Counted from the stretch's first letter, positions 17,270 to 26,978 are shown. The stretch: 64,000 nt of DNA from Ktedonobacteraceae bacterium (GCA_035653615.1 DASRBN010000032.1:103999-167998); one strand, 5' to 3'. Notes: generated by a model not told the origin, from the letters alone. Translations and numbers: made by a program.

Positions 17270-19612
17270 TTACGAGTCCAGCGCCGCCTGCACAGCATTT
17301 AGCAACGTGTCGGCGGGACAGGGTTTGGAGAGGAAATCATACGCGCCCAGAGCAAAGGCCTGCTGTATGTGTTTGTCCGCCGAACGCGAGGTCAACAGAA
17401 TAGTTTTGAGTTTGGAGAACGACGGATGCGTATGTATGATGGTGAGGAGATCGAAGCCATTCAGGTTGGGCATCTCTACGTCCAGCAATAGCACGTCGGG
17501 CGAGTGCGCCTGGATAAGCTCTAGCGCCTCCATACCATCACGGGCTTCGTATAATTGATAGCCCACGCGCCCCAGGGTGTGGCGAAGGGATTGACGGATG
17601 GAGACGGAATCGTCGGCGATCAGGATTTTCGCATAGGCCAGCTCTGGATGGTTTTGCGTTTGTGCCTGCGCTGATGGCAATGATACTTTGACCGGCTCTT
17701 TTTGCTTTTGCGCCTTCTCACTGTGCATGATGAGCTCAGGCAAATCGACGATCAGCAATATATTGCCCGTACCATCGACAGCTGTCCCTAGAATGCCTGG
17801 CCGCTGCAAATAGTCCGCCAGAGGTTTCATCACCAGGTCTACCTGCCCCAGTATTTCGTCCACCTGGACTGCCTGTTGCGCAAGAATTAGCCGGGGGTGA
17901 ATCGTTTGTGGGATACTTCTTGCCACGGGAAAATCCAACAACGCATTGAGGTCATAGAGCCTGGCGACTTCGCGCTGGCTGTAATCGATATGATCCACCT
18001 GTGAGAACGGTATCACAACTGATTGATTACCGGTGCGGACAAGCAGTCCCTGCACCATGCTTCGCGAACGAGGGAAGCGCATCTGAAATGCGATGCCCTC
18101 CGTTGAGTCGCGGCGCGGTGTGATAGAGCCATGTAAATTGTGAATGGCGCTGTTGAGTGCTTCAATGATGCCACCCGGCACCGGAATCGAAAAACCCGCG
18201 TCAATTGCCACTTCGTGATCGCTAGAATGAGCCGCAAGCGTAATTCTTCCGGCCTCTGCCGCGTGTACCTGCGCCGTCATAGCGGCGAGGACGCCCCCGG
18301 TCACCAGGTCGAGCAAAGGATTTGCCAGCGCATCCAGGATATCCTGGTCAATGTCTGTTGCCTCGCCGGAGACTTCAAAGTGGATAATGTGCTTTTCCCC
18401 TGTGATGCTCCGGGCGGCGCTTCTCAGGCGATCCACAAGGAGAGAAAATGGGGCTGTGTGCAGCGAGAGCGCATCATTACGTATCTGGATGACCTGTTCC
18501 TTGTGCTGCTTAAGCAGGGAGTTCAGCCGCGCGAATGCCTGGCGTAGCTGGGCAGCGGCAGTGGCAACATCGGCAATCGCTTCATTGAGCGAAATCGCAA
18601 ATACATTGCTTTCGCTAAAGCGGTCAACCTCCATCTCATCCCAGTCAGCCAATGCATGCATAGCCGGAATGTGTTGCGAGGATGACGCAACCTTGAACTT
18701 ACGAGCATGCCCTGTGCGCTGCATGGATTCGCTCAGAATGCGCTCTATAAGCGAGGACGCCGGCTGGTCTTCAAGTATATTCCCCGTGGTATCTGCTTCT
18801 CTCGTAGCGAAAGAAGTATACATCGTCTCTAGACGGCGTAGACGGGCCTGGGCATTCTGCAATTCGGCGAGCGCTGCCTCAACCTCCTGCCGGGCGCGCT
18901 CCAGGGGCGTTTGTAACTCCAGTATCCGTTCAGTATGCAGCCTAAGCCGGTCCAGATGCTGGCTATTGATATGAGCAAGAGCAAGTGAGCGAGCAGCGGG
19001 ATAAGCTTCTATATTCCTGGCTATAGCCGGTTGCTCTATGCCTGATACCGGAACATCAGATATGGCGGTACTCAGGTTCCTGTACTCTTCTTCAAGCTCA
19101 ATAAGGGGCGCCTGGTTCTCACTGCCCTCGGAGACAACACTTTCGAGCGTTGTCTCCAGGGCCTGCACTGCATGTGACAACGCAAGCAGGCCTGCCTCGT
19201 ATGCTATTGAGCGATTCTTGACCTGCTTGATGACCACCTCGATATGACGGGCAATGGCGGATAGCGCATTGCAGCCCATTGCGCCTGCCGTCCCTTTCAG
19301 CTTATGGGCCGCGCGCTGCATCAATGTAAAAGCAGGCGCATCCAGTTGCTCGTTTTGTTGCAATTGCGGAAGGGCCTGGCGCATGCTACCAATATCTTCC
19401 CCGGCTTCGGTGACGAACAGCACGAGCATGTCTTCTTCTATGGAATTCGAATCCGGTGCCTGAGCAGGAGATGCGGAAATTGAGGGAGTAGCCGGGGCTT
19501 CTGCTGTGGCCGGTACGGGTTCCATATCCTCCATAGCAAGGAAAGCATCGAGGACTGCCTGGTCTTCAGGCGAAAGCTTGTTCTCTTCGGAAAAGGGGAA
19601 AATCTCATCCAT
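17270..19612 (-). CDS. CheA-like hybrid: Hpt, degenerate ATPase, CheW-like, receiver
   Basis: The 780-residue protein is organised like chemotaxis or type IV pilus CheA/PilL hybrids. An acidic N-terminus is followed by an Hpt domain with AHKLKGTAG (His103). A long helical region and a region aligned with the CheA ATPase come next, then a CheW-like domain (about 500-620) and a C-terminal receiver (660-780) with phosphoacceptor Asp711 and Lys763. Where CheA should have the N-box (PL-HLxRNAxDHGxE) it reads PLLDLVTGGVLAA, and no DDGxG box is visible, so ATP binding is doubtful. It overlaps the cheW-like stop by 8 bp and is the third gene of a cheY-cheW-cheA-like set. Confidence 0.85.
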   Translation of the reverse strand: MDEIFPFSEENKLSPEDQAVLDAFLAMEDMEPVPATAEAPATPSISASPAQAPDSNSIEEDMLVLFVTEAGEDIGSMRQALPQLQQNEQLDAPAFTLMQRAAHKLKGTAGAMGCNALSAIARHIEVVIKQVKNRSIAYEAGLLALSHAVQALETTLESVVSEGSENQAPLIELEEEYRNLSTAISDVPVSGIEQPAIARNIEAYPAARSLALAHINSQHLDRLRLHTERILELQTPLERARQEVEAALAELQNAQARLRRLETMYTSFATREADTTGNILEDQPASSLIERILSESMQRTGHARKFKVASSSQHIPAMHALADWDEMEVDRFSESNVFAISLNEAIADVATAAAQLRQAFARLNSLLKQHKEQVIQIRNDALSLHTAPFSLLVDRLRSAARSITGEKHIIHFEVSGEATDIDQDILDALANPLLDLVTGGVLAAMTAQVHAAEAGRITLAAHSSDHEVAIDAGFSIPVPGGIIEALNSAIHNLHGSITPRRDSTEGIAFQMRFPRSRSMVQGLLVRTGNQSVVIPFSQVDHIDYSQREVARLYDLNALLDFPVARSIPQTIHPRLILAQQAVQVDEILGQVDLVMKPLADYLQRPGILGTAVDGTGNILLIVDLPELIMHSEKAQKQKEPVKVSLPSAQAQTQNHPELAYAKILIADDSVSIRQSLRHTLGRVGYQLYEARDGMEALELIQAHSPDVLLLDVEMPNLNGFDLLTIIHTHPSFSKLKTILLTSRSADKHIQQAFALGAYDFLSKPCPADTLLNAVQAALDS

Positions 19613-20162
19613 GATGAGCGGCTGTTCCTATCTGCCGCACGACATCGGCAAGTAACATCGACATATTTATGATGGGCAAGTCAGATTTGTACACCTGGTT
19701 CTCGATCCCCCCGCTGAGATGCACAAGCAGGCCGACGCTGACATCGGGAAGCTGTGGATCATTGGCGACAAGTAGCATACCACGAGCAGGATCGATGCCG
19801 ACCTGGCCGGTGGTCGTCTCACACAGATAGGCATTCAGATCGAGAACGGCAATGGCCTGGCCGCGCCACATCATAATGCCCAGCATCCATCGTGGAATGT
19901 CCGGTAACAGGGCAAAGTGTCGCGGCGCATCCAGAACTTCGCAAACGGCCTGCAGCGGGATGAGGAATGTTCCGCAGTTCAGCTTGCATTCAAGGTATTG
20001 CGGCGAGCGTATTTCTTCACCAGGAGAAACGCTGGAAATAGCGTTGGCCCGTTCGCGCGCATAATCCCAGAACTCCTCGTCGCTCATCAACTCGAGGCTT
20101 TGTGGGTTTATGTGGCGCCGGGGCAGCTGAAGCCGTGCATCGTCTGTGATATGTTCTTCCAT
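19605..20162 (-). CDS. CheW-like coupling protein
   Basis: The 185-residue product has an extra 50-residue N-terminal extension and then a CheW domain: YLECKLNCGTFLIPLQAVCEVL and MLGIMMWRGQAIAVLDLNAYL are the recognisable strands. CheW-like proteins tether a CheA-type protein to receptors. It sits between the CheY-like gene, which ends 14 bp upstream of its start, and the CheA-like hybrid, which it overlaps by 8 bp. All three are probably one transcript. No methyl-accepting receptor gene lies in the window. Confidence 0.82.
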   Translation of the reverse strand: MEEHITDDARLQLPRRHINPQSLELMSDEEFWDYARERANAISSVSPGEEIRSPQYLECKLNCGTFLIPLQAVCEVLDAPRHFALLPDIPRWMLGIMMWRGQAIAVLDLNAYLCETTTGQVGIDPARGMLLVANDPQLPDVSVGLLVHLSGGIENQVYKSDLPIINMSMLLADVVRQIGTAAHHG

Positions 20163-20176
20163 GAAAATATGAAAAT

Positions 20177-20566
20177 TTATGAAAGTGACGGAGCACCCAG
20201 GTAAGAGCGTATCACAGACATTATCTCTTGTGTTTTGAACGGTTTCGTAATATAGTCCTTTGCTCCTACAAGACGACCCTTGATGCGGTCAATTACCCCG
20301 TCACGCGTTGAAAGCATGACGATGACGGTATTATTAAACTGGTGCTTTGTCTTGAGATAACGGGCTACTGTATAGCCGTCCATTTTAGGTAGATTGATAT
20401 CTAATATCACCAGGTCAGGTGGGCGATGTCGTCTTTCACTTAGCGCGCGCAAGGCCTCAACCCCATCCTCATAACTCACGGATTCGATGCCTTCGCGCTT
20501 CAGGCTGGTTTCTATGATCTTACGAACCGTTACAGAATCGTCAATGACCATCACCAGTTTACTCAT
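20177..20566 (-). CDS. CheY/PilG-like single-domain response regulator
   Basis: The product (about 129 residues) is a lone receiver domain: VMVIDDSVTVRK with the acidic pair, phosphoacceptor Asp in LVILDINLPKMDG, Thr/Ser in VIVMLSTRDG, and Lys in YITKPFK. All catalytic positions are intact. The ATG at 20566 follows GAGGAT; an upstream frame to 20656 is not supported. It begins the che-like cluster and is the likely phosphoryl acceptor from the Hpt protein. The S-VTVRK signature is typical of PilG/PilH and PatA-type regulators of twitching or gliding. Confidence 0.88.
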   Translation of the reverse strand: MSKLVMVIDDSVTVRKIIETSLKREGIESVSYEDGVEALRALSERRHRPPDLVILDINLPKMDGYTVARYLKTKHQFNNTVIVMLSTRDGVIDRIKGRLVGAKDYITKPFKTQEIMSVIRSYLGAPSLS

Positions 20567-20877
20567 GTTAACATCCTCTCTCTTCTCCACACTACCATCC
20601 AGCGCCAGATCATACGCATACCGGCATACATACATGCATGATCCAGCTCTCGTCACGTCCTTATTAAGAGTGCCGCCTGAGTTTATTACGATAGATCACC
20701 CATCGGCCGGAGCCAACGAAATAGCCCGTCACAAGTACTTGCCCTTGTAATGGTCGGTGTCGTGCCCATCGAAGAGAATTCATGTAACCCAGGCAGAAAT
20801 ATGAATCTAAAGCAAATAGTATCATACAAGTGTACGGAGTGCAACGTTTTGGTATAAAGAAACAATTAAATTTTTCG

Positions 20878-20995
20878 ATATCGCCGGGATATGGCCGATG
20901 AATCGGGGCCTACGACCCGCGGGTCGGTCGATTTCCGGTCCCGGTAGGGGCGGATTGATCGCGCCCAGCGCCGATTCATCGGCTATCGCGGGTTA
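20878..20995. repeat. Family-2 palindromic repeats in the gap before the che-like cluster
   Basis: Between the CheY-like start (20566) and the PhoR-like gene end (21016) nothing is coding. The right part holds repeated short palindromes of the type GCCGATGAATCGG and CCGATTCATCGG with CCTACG runs. The same motifs occur at 8214-8284, 55203-55313 and 61065-61100. The part from 20570 to 20877 holds no recognisable feature. Confidence 0.65.
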
Positions 20996-21015
20996 GCAAA
21001 AATCATAATCGACCC

Positions 21016-22134
21016 CTACGTGTTTGCTACTGGAAGGGTAAAAGTAAAGGTGCTGCCACGCCCGACCACGCTTTCGGCGCTGATGCGACCCCCATGCGCC
21101 TCTACAACGTGGCGAGCAATAGCCAGGCCCAACCCACTGCCGCCTCCACCAGGACCGGTGGCGTACATTTTCGAACGCGAGCGGTTTACTTTGTAAAATC
21201 GTTCGAAGATGCGCGGCAGGTCCTCCGCCGGAATGCCAACGCCCGTATCGCGCACAAAGAAGATTTGCGCCTCCCCTCCGGCTTGCAGCTTCGTACCAAC
21301 GACGACAGTTCCTTCCGATGGAGTAAATTTGATGGCGTTATGTACAAGATTGACAAGCACACGCACTATTTGCTTGCTGTCCGCCGCAACGCGCGTCTTC
21401 CCGTCCTGTATCTCGCTACGCAGGGTTACGCGATAGCGTTGCGCCTGCGGTATCATGCGCGCCATCACCTCACGTACCAGCAGTTCGGCTTCGACGGGTT
21501 CAATGAGCATAGGCATCTGGCCTGATTCGATGCGTGAGAGTTCAAGCAGTTCCGACACCAGGTCTGTCAGGTGTTCGACCTCGTTTTCGATGCGCTCAAC
21601 AAAGATTTGCGCCTGCTCAGGATCGGTTTCAATAGCATCTTCCAATGTCTCTGCCAGCAGTCGAACGGAGGCCAGCGGGGTGCGCAGTTCATGCGAGATA
21701 TTGGCAACGAAATCACGCCGCACCCGCTCCAGGCGGCGCAACTCGGTTAAATCCTCGATCAAAATCACGAAATACTGGTAGCGCCGCGCCTGCGCCTCGG
21801 CGTCTTCCTGCCTGCTCGACTTGCGCAAAGGTGTATGCTCCACCGGAGAGACCGATACTTTCCAGAAAATCGTCCCATTGGCTTTTGAATACTCGCCACT
21901 GAGAGGAGTGCCCGCCTCAAGACTCTCCTGCACCAGTTGCAGGATAGCGAGATCGGGAATGAGCTGATCCAGCTTCAGGCCCTGCCACGGTTCCGGCCTT
22001 TCCAGTAGTTTAACGGCGCGCTGATTGTAAAACCGCACGCTCATGGTGCGATCAATAATCACAATAGGCCAGTAGGAAGCCTCAAGCAGCTTTAAGAAGA
22101 AGTGTTCGAAGTTGATCGGCGCCGGATTAGACAC
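21016..22134 (-). CDS. PAS-domain sensor histidine kinase (PhoR/ResE-like)
   Basis: The 372-residue kinase has an N-terminal PAS domain (about residues 10-130), then HisKA with NISHELRTPLASVRLL (His148) and an HATPase_c domain with LVHNAIKFTP (N box), RDTGVGIPAEDLPRIFERFY and GSGLGLAIARHVV. All ATP-binding boxes are intact. There is no membrane segment, so it is a cytoplasmic sensor. No response regulator gene is adjacent, so its partner is elsewhere. It starts 11 bp after the end of the GNAT gene, implying a GNAT-kinase transcript. Confidence 0.9.
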   Translation of the reverse strand: MSNPAPINFEHFFLKLLEASYWPIVIIDRTMSVRFYNQRAVKLLERPEPWQGLKLDQLIPDLAILQLVQESLEAGTPLSGEYSKANGTIFWKVSVSPVEHTPLRKSSRQEDAEAQARRYQYFVILIEDLTELRRLERVRRDFVANISHELRTPLASVRLLAETLEDAIETDPEQAQIFVERIENEVEHLTDLVSELLELSRIESGQMPMLIEPVEAELLVREVMARMIPQAQRYRVTLRSEIQDGKTRVAADSKQIVRVLVNLVHNAIKFTPSEGTVVVGTKLQAGGEAQIFFVRDTGVGIPAEDLPRIFERFYKVNRSRSKMYATGPGGGGSGLGLAIARHVVEAHGGRISAESVVGRGSTFTFTLPVANT

Positions 22135-22145
22135 TGTGGATCACC

Positions 22146-22745
22146 TCATTGCGCACCATCGGGAGTATCCGGCGCCTGCGGCGTGCGCGCGGGAGGCGCG
22201 AATGTGGCCGTGTAGTCGGAAGAGCTCGTCGATTTTTGGGTTTGAGCACGCAGGCGGCCCATGACGTAGCTATCGAGATAGGCTCCTGCACGAAAACCAT
22301 CGCAGCGCTTCCTCCCCTCGATTTCAAAGTCGAAACGCTTATAGAGATTGATGGCGCGCTCATTATCGGTATAGACTTCCAATTGCAAGCGCAGCAGGTT
22401 GAGCCAGTTGTCGGCGAGATCGATGATGGTGAGCATGAGCATTTTGCCGATGCTCTGTCCCTGGTACGCATCGTGGACGGCCATAGAGATAGTGCCGACA
22501 TGACGTTCGCGTCCCTCGCCAACTTTGAGATGGATGGCTCCGACGACTTTGCCCCCGATCTCGGCCACAAAGTCATGTACATGTTCGTCGTTCAGCCAGC
22601 CTTCAATGATCCTGCGCCACGTCTCGAGGCTTTTGGAGGGAAGCTGCGCGGTCCCCCACAGGACACCAGGCATGTGCATGATTTCATTAATGTCCTCGGC
22701 GTCACTCAAGCGAAGTGGGCGAATAGTGATGCGCGTCTGACCCAT
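22146..22745 (-). CDS. GNAT-family N-acetyltransferase
   Basis: The 199-residue product carries the GNAT fold: TIRPLRLSDAEDINEIM at the N-terminus, the beta-bulge VGTISMAVHDAYQGQSIGKMLM with the acetyl-CoA Q/RxxGxG/A loop (QGQSIG), and NERAINLYKRFDFEIEGR. It resembles ribosomal-protein and spermidine acetyltransferases of the RimJ/SpeG group. The substrate is not assigned. The C-terminal 30 residues are low-complexity Ser/Thr/Pro. It lies between a methyltransferase gene and the PhoR-like kinase with gaps of 10-11 bp, so the three are probably co-transcribed. Confidence 0.85.
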   Translation of the reverse strand: MGQTRITIRPLRLSDAEDINEIMHMPGVLWGTAQLPSKSLETWRRIIEGWLNDEHVHDFVAEIGGKVVGAIHLKVGEGRERHVGTISMAVHDAYQGQSIGKMLMLTIIDLADNWLNLLRLQLEVYTDNERAINLYKRFDFEIEGRKRCDGFRAGAYLDSYVMGRLRAQTQKSTSSSDYTATFAPPARTPQAPDTPDGAQ

Positions 22746-22755
22746 GACAATTTCC

Positions 22756-23619
22756 CTACCCCTTCTCGCCCCACGCCGTAATCGGCAACATCAGGCCGCG
22801 AAAGTCTTCCTTTAGCATCTCGAGCTGCATGCGTTCGTACAACTGGTCTAACGTCTCCTGGGTGGCGACTCCCATCCGGACGATGAAGCCCTGGAAGAGT
22901 TTGAAGACGACAGCGGCATCATGCCGAAAGCCATTATAGGCCTCGGTTCCATAAGAGTAATCGATGACGTGCGCGCGGTAGTTGACACTCGTACAGCCGG
23001 CATCGAGCAGGAATTTTCCTAACATCGGCAATACGCCGGTAAAGCGGCCGCTTTCGGTGAAACTCGCGCCTTGCAGCTTGAGCGCGCGTATAACCATGGA
23101 GTTCAGTTCCTCCAGCGCGGGACTGTTCGTGAAGTACCACCATTCGCTTTCCGTGAGCCGGATAGTTCCTCCAGGTCGCGTGATGCGCCCAAATTCCTGC
23201 ATGACTCCTGGCCAGGCGGTAGTGGGAAGAAAATTAATGAACCGGGAATTGACCAGGTCGAAGGATTCGTCGGCGAAATCTAGCGGTTTCTGGATATCCA
23301 GAACATGGAAACTGGCATTGTTCAGGCCCTGCACCCGTGCCTGCGCGCGCGCATAATCGATCATCGCCCGGCTGACATCAAATCCAACCACCTCGATATC
23401 AGGGTAGGTGAAAGCGACCTCCAGCGCCCAACCGCCCGGGCCACAGGCCGCGTCGAGGATGCGATGAATGCCGGAAAGGTCTGAGCGCTCGGAGAAGAGG
23501 CCGCCCATGCCCCTGGTGACGAGACGATCCTGCGCGAGCAGGCGTGCCATCTCCGCCCCGCTCTCGGGATCATTGAAGTAGACATTTCCGCCTTCGGAAG
23601 ATTTATCGGGTGTTGCCAT
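22756..23619 (-). CDS. Class I SAM-dependent methyltransferase
   Basis: The 287-residue enzyme has a Rossmann methyltransferase core: ILDAACGPGGWALEVA (motif I), VVGFDVSRAMIDYARAQA (motif II/acidic loop) and FDLVNSRFINFLP (motif IV). After motif IV the 100-residue C-terminal part has no recognised substrate-binding domain. The sequence is most like UbiE/small-molecule methyltransferases, but the substrate is unknown. It is upstream of the GNAT gene with a 10-bp gap, and downstream of the HTH-GAF gene. Confidence 0.85.
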   Translation of the reverse strand: MATPDKSSEGGNVYFNDPESGAEMARLLAQDRLVTRGMGGLFSERSDLSGIHRILDAACGPGGWALEVAFTYPDIEVVGFDVSRAMIDYARAQARVQGLNNASFHVLDIQKPLDFADESFDLVNSRFINFLPTTAWPGVMQEFGRITRPGGTIRLTESEWWYFTNSPALEELNSMVIRALKLQGASFTESGRFTGVLPMLGKFLLDAGCTSVNYRAHVIDYSYGTEAYNGFRHDAAVVFKLFQGFIVRMGVATQETLDQLYERMQLEMLKEDFRGLMLPITAWGEKG

Positions 23620-23675
23620 TACTTTTATGTTCTCCTTTTGCTCGGAAAGAAACGTGCCAGGTTATCTATTGTCGA

Positions 23676-24662
23676 TTAACGAAATGGCGACTGAAGGAGT
23701 TCTTGCTCCAATTGTTGCCAGGCAAGCTGTTCCGCCTCTAATGCTGTGACCGGATGCCGGTTAATCGAGGCCTGCCTCATAAGATCGATGGTACGTTGTC
23801 GAAACCCCGAAAACGAGGATTTTTGCACCTCATACGAGGGTAACACGCCAAGCGCGATCTGCTCCGGGGTGTAAAACTCCTGGCGATCAAAAGCCAGGGC
23901 GATCAACTCGGTATAGCCTTCGATGAGCGAGTAATAGCTCTCACCAAAGTAGCCTGCCTGGGTGCTTGAGATGAGCAGGCAGCCGGCAACGTTGCCGGCA
24001 AACATGATGGGAGCGGCAACAGCGCTCCCCTCCCATTTCCCAGCATAGCCAGGAGCGCGATTCGCTTCCTGCCCAAGATTCTGGTTTTCTACGAGGCGAG
24101 CCGTACTGACCGCGTAGCCAGCTAGCGATTCGATTCCCAGGAACATGAGATCATTATCCAGTGTACTCGGCCAGGGCGGTGTTCCGCATCCATATACCTC
24201 ACGCAGACTGCGAACCATCTTCCCATCAGAGGGCGGCATACAGCGCACGACGATTACCGCCATGCCCAGGCGATGCGGGTCGAATTGCAAGAGAACCTGC
24301 CGCAGGATGAGATCACAAAGCGACCAGAAGTGCAGGTCCCTGGAAAGCGTAGCAAGGGTATGCAGAACACGAGTATAAAATTCGGCGGGAATAGTGAGTG
24401 ATGTTTCGACTACCGTCTCATACTCGCTTAAAGCGGGAAAGTCCTTGAACTCTTCTCGAATCAGCCTCAAAAGCAGCTCGCGTTCTTCAGGCCACGCCCT
24501 CAACAGGCGCTGTAGGAGCTGCGGGCGGGGAGTGGATTCCTTGCTTGCCCAGCGCGTCAGAGTGACAGGGCTAACCTGCAGGACATGAGCAAGGCGCTGG
24601 CGTTCCTGGAGATTCTCAATGCGTTGCCCAAGCAAATCACGCCACGTCTGAGGTTCTTGCAT
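23676..24662 (-). CDS. HTH-type regulator with GAF-like domain
   Basis: The product (about 328 residues) begins with a helix-turn-helix of the XRE/Cro type: ERQRLAHVLQVSPVTLTRWASKESTPRP. A GAF-like sensor domain follows from about residue 105, with CDLILRQVLLQFDPHRLGMAVIV and YAGKWEGSAVAAPIMFAGNVAGCLLISS. The closing region is helical. It is probably a regulator responding to a small ligand, but neither ligand nor target is known. The ATG at 24662 is chosen because it directly precedes the HTH; an in-frame ATG at 24710 would add 16 residues. Confidence 0.75.
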   Translation of the reverse strand: MQEPQTWRDLLGQRIENLQERQRLAHVLQVSPVTLTRWASKESTPRPQLLQRLLRAWPEERELLLRLIREEFKDFPALSEYETVVETSLTIPAEFYTRVLHTLATLSRDLHFWSLCDLILRQVLLQFDPHRLGMAVIVVRCMPPSDGKMVRSLREVYGCGTPPWPSTLDNDLMFLGIESLAGYAVSTARLVENQNLGQEANRAPGYAGKWEGSAVAAPIMFAGNVAGCLLISSTQAGYFGESYYSLIEGYTELIALAFDRQEFYTPEQIALGVLPSYEVQKSSFSGFRQRTIDLMRQASINRHPVTALEAEQLAWQQLEQELLQSPFR

Positions 24663-24925
24663 TCCTTTACCTATGAATTCCCTGCTGCTCTCAATGCGCC
24701 TCATGCTCATTGTAGTAGAGTAGCAGTACTATGCGCCTCTATCAATCACCAGGAAGGAAGTCCGCGTGCCGGAAAGCATGGTTTCCCTTCTGCATGCAGA
24801 ATAATGAAAAGACCGGAATCATAACTGTACTGGGTCAACTCGCCACTATCTTCCGGTACAGTATAGCACAGGAAAAAGCTCAATAACAATACTTACATCA
24901 ACCGGTGATTCCACATAAGTGCGCG

Positions 24926-25020
24926 AGAGATTCTTCGCTGCGCTCAGAATGACAGGCCCGCGCGCGGGCCTGTCCATCCATGTCGGGGGCCTGTCATTCT
25001 GAGCGCAGCGAAGAATCTCT
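24926..25020. repeat. Family-1 inverted repeat, 34-bp arms
   Basis: The left arm (24926-24959) AGAGATTCTTCGCTGCGCTC... and right arm (24987-25020) are reverse complements with a 27-bp loop. It sits downstream of the FG-GAP gene and could act as a terminator for it. It is one of the best-paired family-1 copies in the window. The rest of 24711-25082 holds no recognised feature. Confidence 0.8.
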
Positions 25021-25082
25021 GCCCTGTCATTCAGCCGGGCCACCTCACACGAGCTAAAGGAGAGGCCAGATATCGCGCCTTT

Positions 25083-26666
25083 TCAGCCCTGGCAGAAGCT
25101 AGAGATAGTATCAGTTGAGAAGCAACTGTGGTGTTCGGGAACACGACCAAACTGTGCCCAGGGTACTTGCCCATAGGGCCCGGCGCCATGGAAGTCAAAT
25201 GCCCAGACCTTGGGATACTTATGTACACTTCCATCCCAGGGATCGCCGGTAACCAGCAAATCATTGCGACCATTGCCGAGCAGATCTACCATGGCCGGCA
25301 CCCCGCCACTGCCAATTTCTAGCTGCATCTGTAGTTCCAGAGTACCTGTAGCGCTGTAGACCGACAAAAACCCTTGATCTCCGCTCCCCTGGTTGGTTGT
25401 AATCGCGATGTCCGGCACGCCATCACCGGTCACATCACCGATAACCGGCGATGAGTTGTCTGTGGAGTTATAACCAAGATTCTGGGGCCAGCCGGATACG
25501 TAGGTCCCATCTCCATGTACCGCGGCCAGAGTCGTGTCGGTTTGCACCACGATTTCCGGGTTCGGTGAATTGTCCAGCCTGGCTATCGCGAGTGCTCTTC
25601 CGTATGCGGTCATGCCTGGAATGGTAATCGTCTTCAAAAGCACTCCCGCGCCGGAGTAAATCAGCACCGAGGTATTGTTACCTCCTGGGTAGGTAGCAAA
25701 GATCAATTGCGGCTTTCCCAGACCAAGCACATCCGCCACGACCGGGAAGGTCCCTTCAAGTCCACTTGAGACACTTATTGGAAAGCCCTTTACAAGAGTA
25801 CCATCACCATGCCACGCGTAGACTTTTACCCCTCCTGGGGATAGACTCTCACTGGCAGAGATAATCTCCGGCTTGCCATCTCCATCAATATCGGCAATTG
25901 TAGGGGTATACAACGTTTGACCGCTATCAACATGGACCGGCCAACCCGGTAAGGGATTACCATGAGCGTCATAACCGGCCAGCGTCCAGTCCTCTTCTTC
26001 AACAAAGATCTCGTCGATACCATCTCCATTAATATCAGCAAGCGCTGCTGGTGTAGCAGTGTAATTGTCATCCGGGATCGGCCAGCCGGGCAGCAGGTGA
26101 CCATGTCCATCAAAAGCCGCCAGGTAAGACTGCCCGCCACTCATATAACCAACCATTACCTGCAGGCCGGGGATGGTCTTAGATAGCTTTCCCAGGGCGG
26201 CATAGGCAGCACCCGTAAACTGCGTCGCGGGCCATCCTGGAATGACCTTCCCATCAGGTTCCCAGGCATACAGGGGGCCATTGGCCAATGCCGAAGCGAG
26301 GAAGTCAGGTTTGCCGTCGCCGGTGATGTCGCCTACCAGCACATTGATGCCGGGGCCGGCGTGATATGTGCCAGGAGTTTCCGTCGTCATCACCGGGAAG
26401 CCTGGCATAATGGATACCCTCCCTGCCAATGGCCCCGACATCTTGCCGTCATGATCATTCCCTTTTGAGAGAGGAGACCGGTAGGCGAATCTATGGACGA
26501 TTGGGCCTGGACTGGCTGCGGCGACTGCTGGAGTGAGAGCCGCCACCAATATAAAGGAAAAGATGAGGACCAGGCTCCGGAGACCAGACCAACCTGGAAT
26601 AATGTGTCGATTTGGCGTTGTGTTATTGACTACCGCTTTGCTCATGCCTTGATACCGGTCTAACAT
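25083..26666 (-). CDS. Secreted FG-GAP/VCBS repeat protein (integrin alpha-like propeller)
   Basis: The 527-residue product has a signal peptide (hydrophobic segment about residues 30-50 ending near AAASPG). It then has several FG-GAP repeats, each with a Ca2+-binding loop such as DITGDGKPDF, DINGDGIDEIF and DIDGDGKPEI. This is a beta-propeller with metal loops, an extracellular or cell-wall protein whose role is not known. The ATG at 26666 follows AGGAGG by five bases. The gene is alone, followed by a family-1 hairpin. Confidence 0.85.
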   Translation of the reverse strand: MLDRYQGMSKAVVNNTTPNRHIIPGWSGLRSLVLIFSFILVAALTPAVAAASPGPIVHRFAYRSPLSKGNDHDGKMSGPLAGRVSIMPGFPVMTTETPGTYHAGPGINVLVGDITGDGKPDFLASALANGPLYAWEPDGKVIPGWPATQFTGAAYAALGKLSKTIPGLQVMVGYMSGGQSYLAAFDGHGHLLPGWPIPDDNYTATPAALADINGDGIDEIFVEEEDWTLAGYDAHGNPLPGWPVHVDSGQTLYTPTIADIDGDGKPEIISASESLSPGGVKVYAWHGDGTLVKGFPISVSSGLEGTFPVVADVLGLGKPQLIFATYPGGNNTSVLIYSGAGVLLKTITIPGMTAYGRALAIARLDNSPNPEIVVQTDTTLAAVHGDGTYVSGWPQNLGYNSTDNSSPVIGDVTGDGVPDIAITTNQGSGDQGFLSVYSATGTLELQMQLEIGSGGVPAMVDLLGNGRNDLLVTGDPWDGSVHKYPKVWAFDFHGAGPYGQVPWAQFGRVPEHHSCFSTDTISSFCQG

Positions 26667-26944
26667 GATTGCCTCCTAAACTTGCCGTCCTGCCCTGTTC
26701 AGTTTGCAGAGATAACGTCACTATTTTCAGAAAACGTATGAAGTTAAAACATGTAACTGCTTTTCAGACAGGCAATTACATGATTTTTATGGCTGTAGCC
26801 TTTGAGAATTTTTGCGGGGGTGCTGAAGCCGAATTTGTCATAATTTGGCCTTCTGTTTGATGATTTGTTTTGCCTGAGAAGCCGGTTGGCCAGAAAGCCA
26901 CTTTTCCAGCAACGGCAGGGCCGGAGAACATCTCTTGTTTGCAA

Positions 26945-26975
26945 TAAAAAACGCCCAGGAACTTTCTTCCTGGGC
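26945..26975 (-). terminator. Intrinsic terminator of the tRNA-Asn gene
   Basis: On the minus strand GCCCAGGAA (26967-26975) and TTCCTGGGC (26953-26961) form a 9-bp stem with a 5-nt loop, followed by a G and a run of six or more U. This is a textbook rho-independent terminator, 4 bp after the tRNA CCA. Confidence 0.9.
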
Positions 26976-26978
26976 TTC

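Noticed and set aside
26669..26860. 63-codon plus-strand frame between the FG-GAP gene and tRNA
   Set aside because: No ribosome site or recognisable protein features; the gap holds nothing else.
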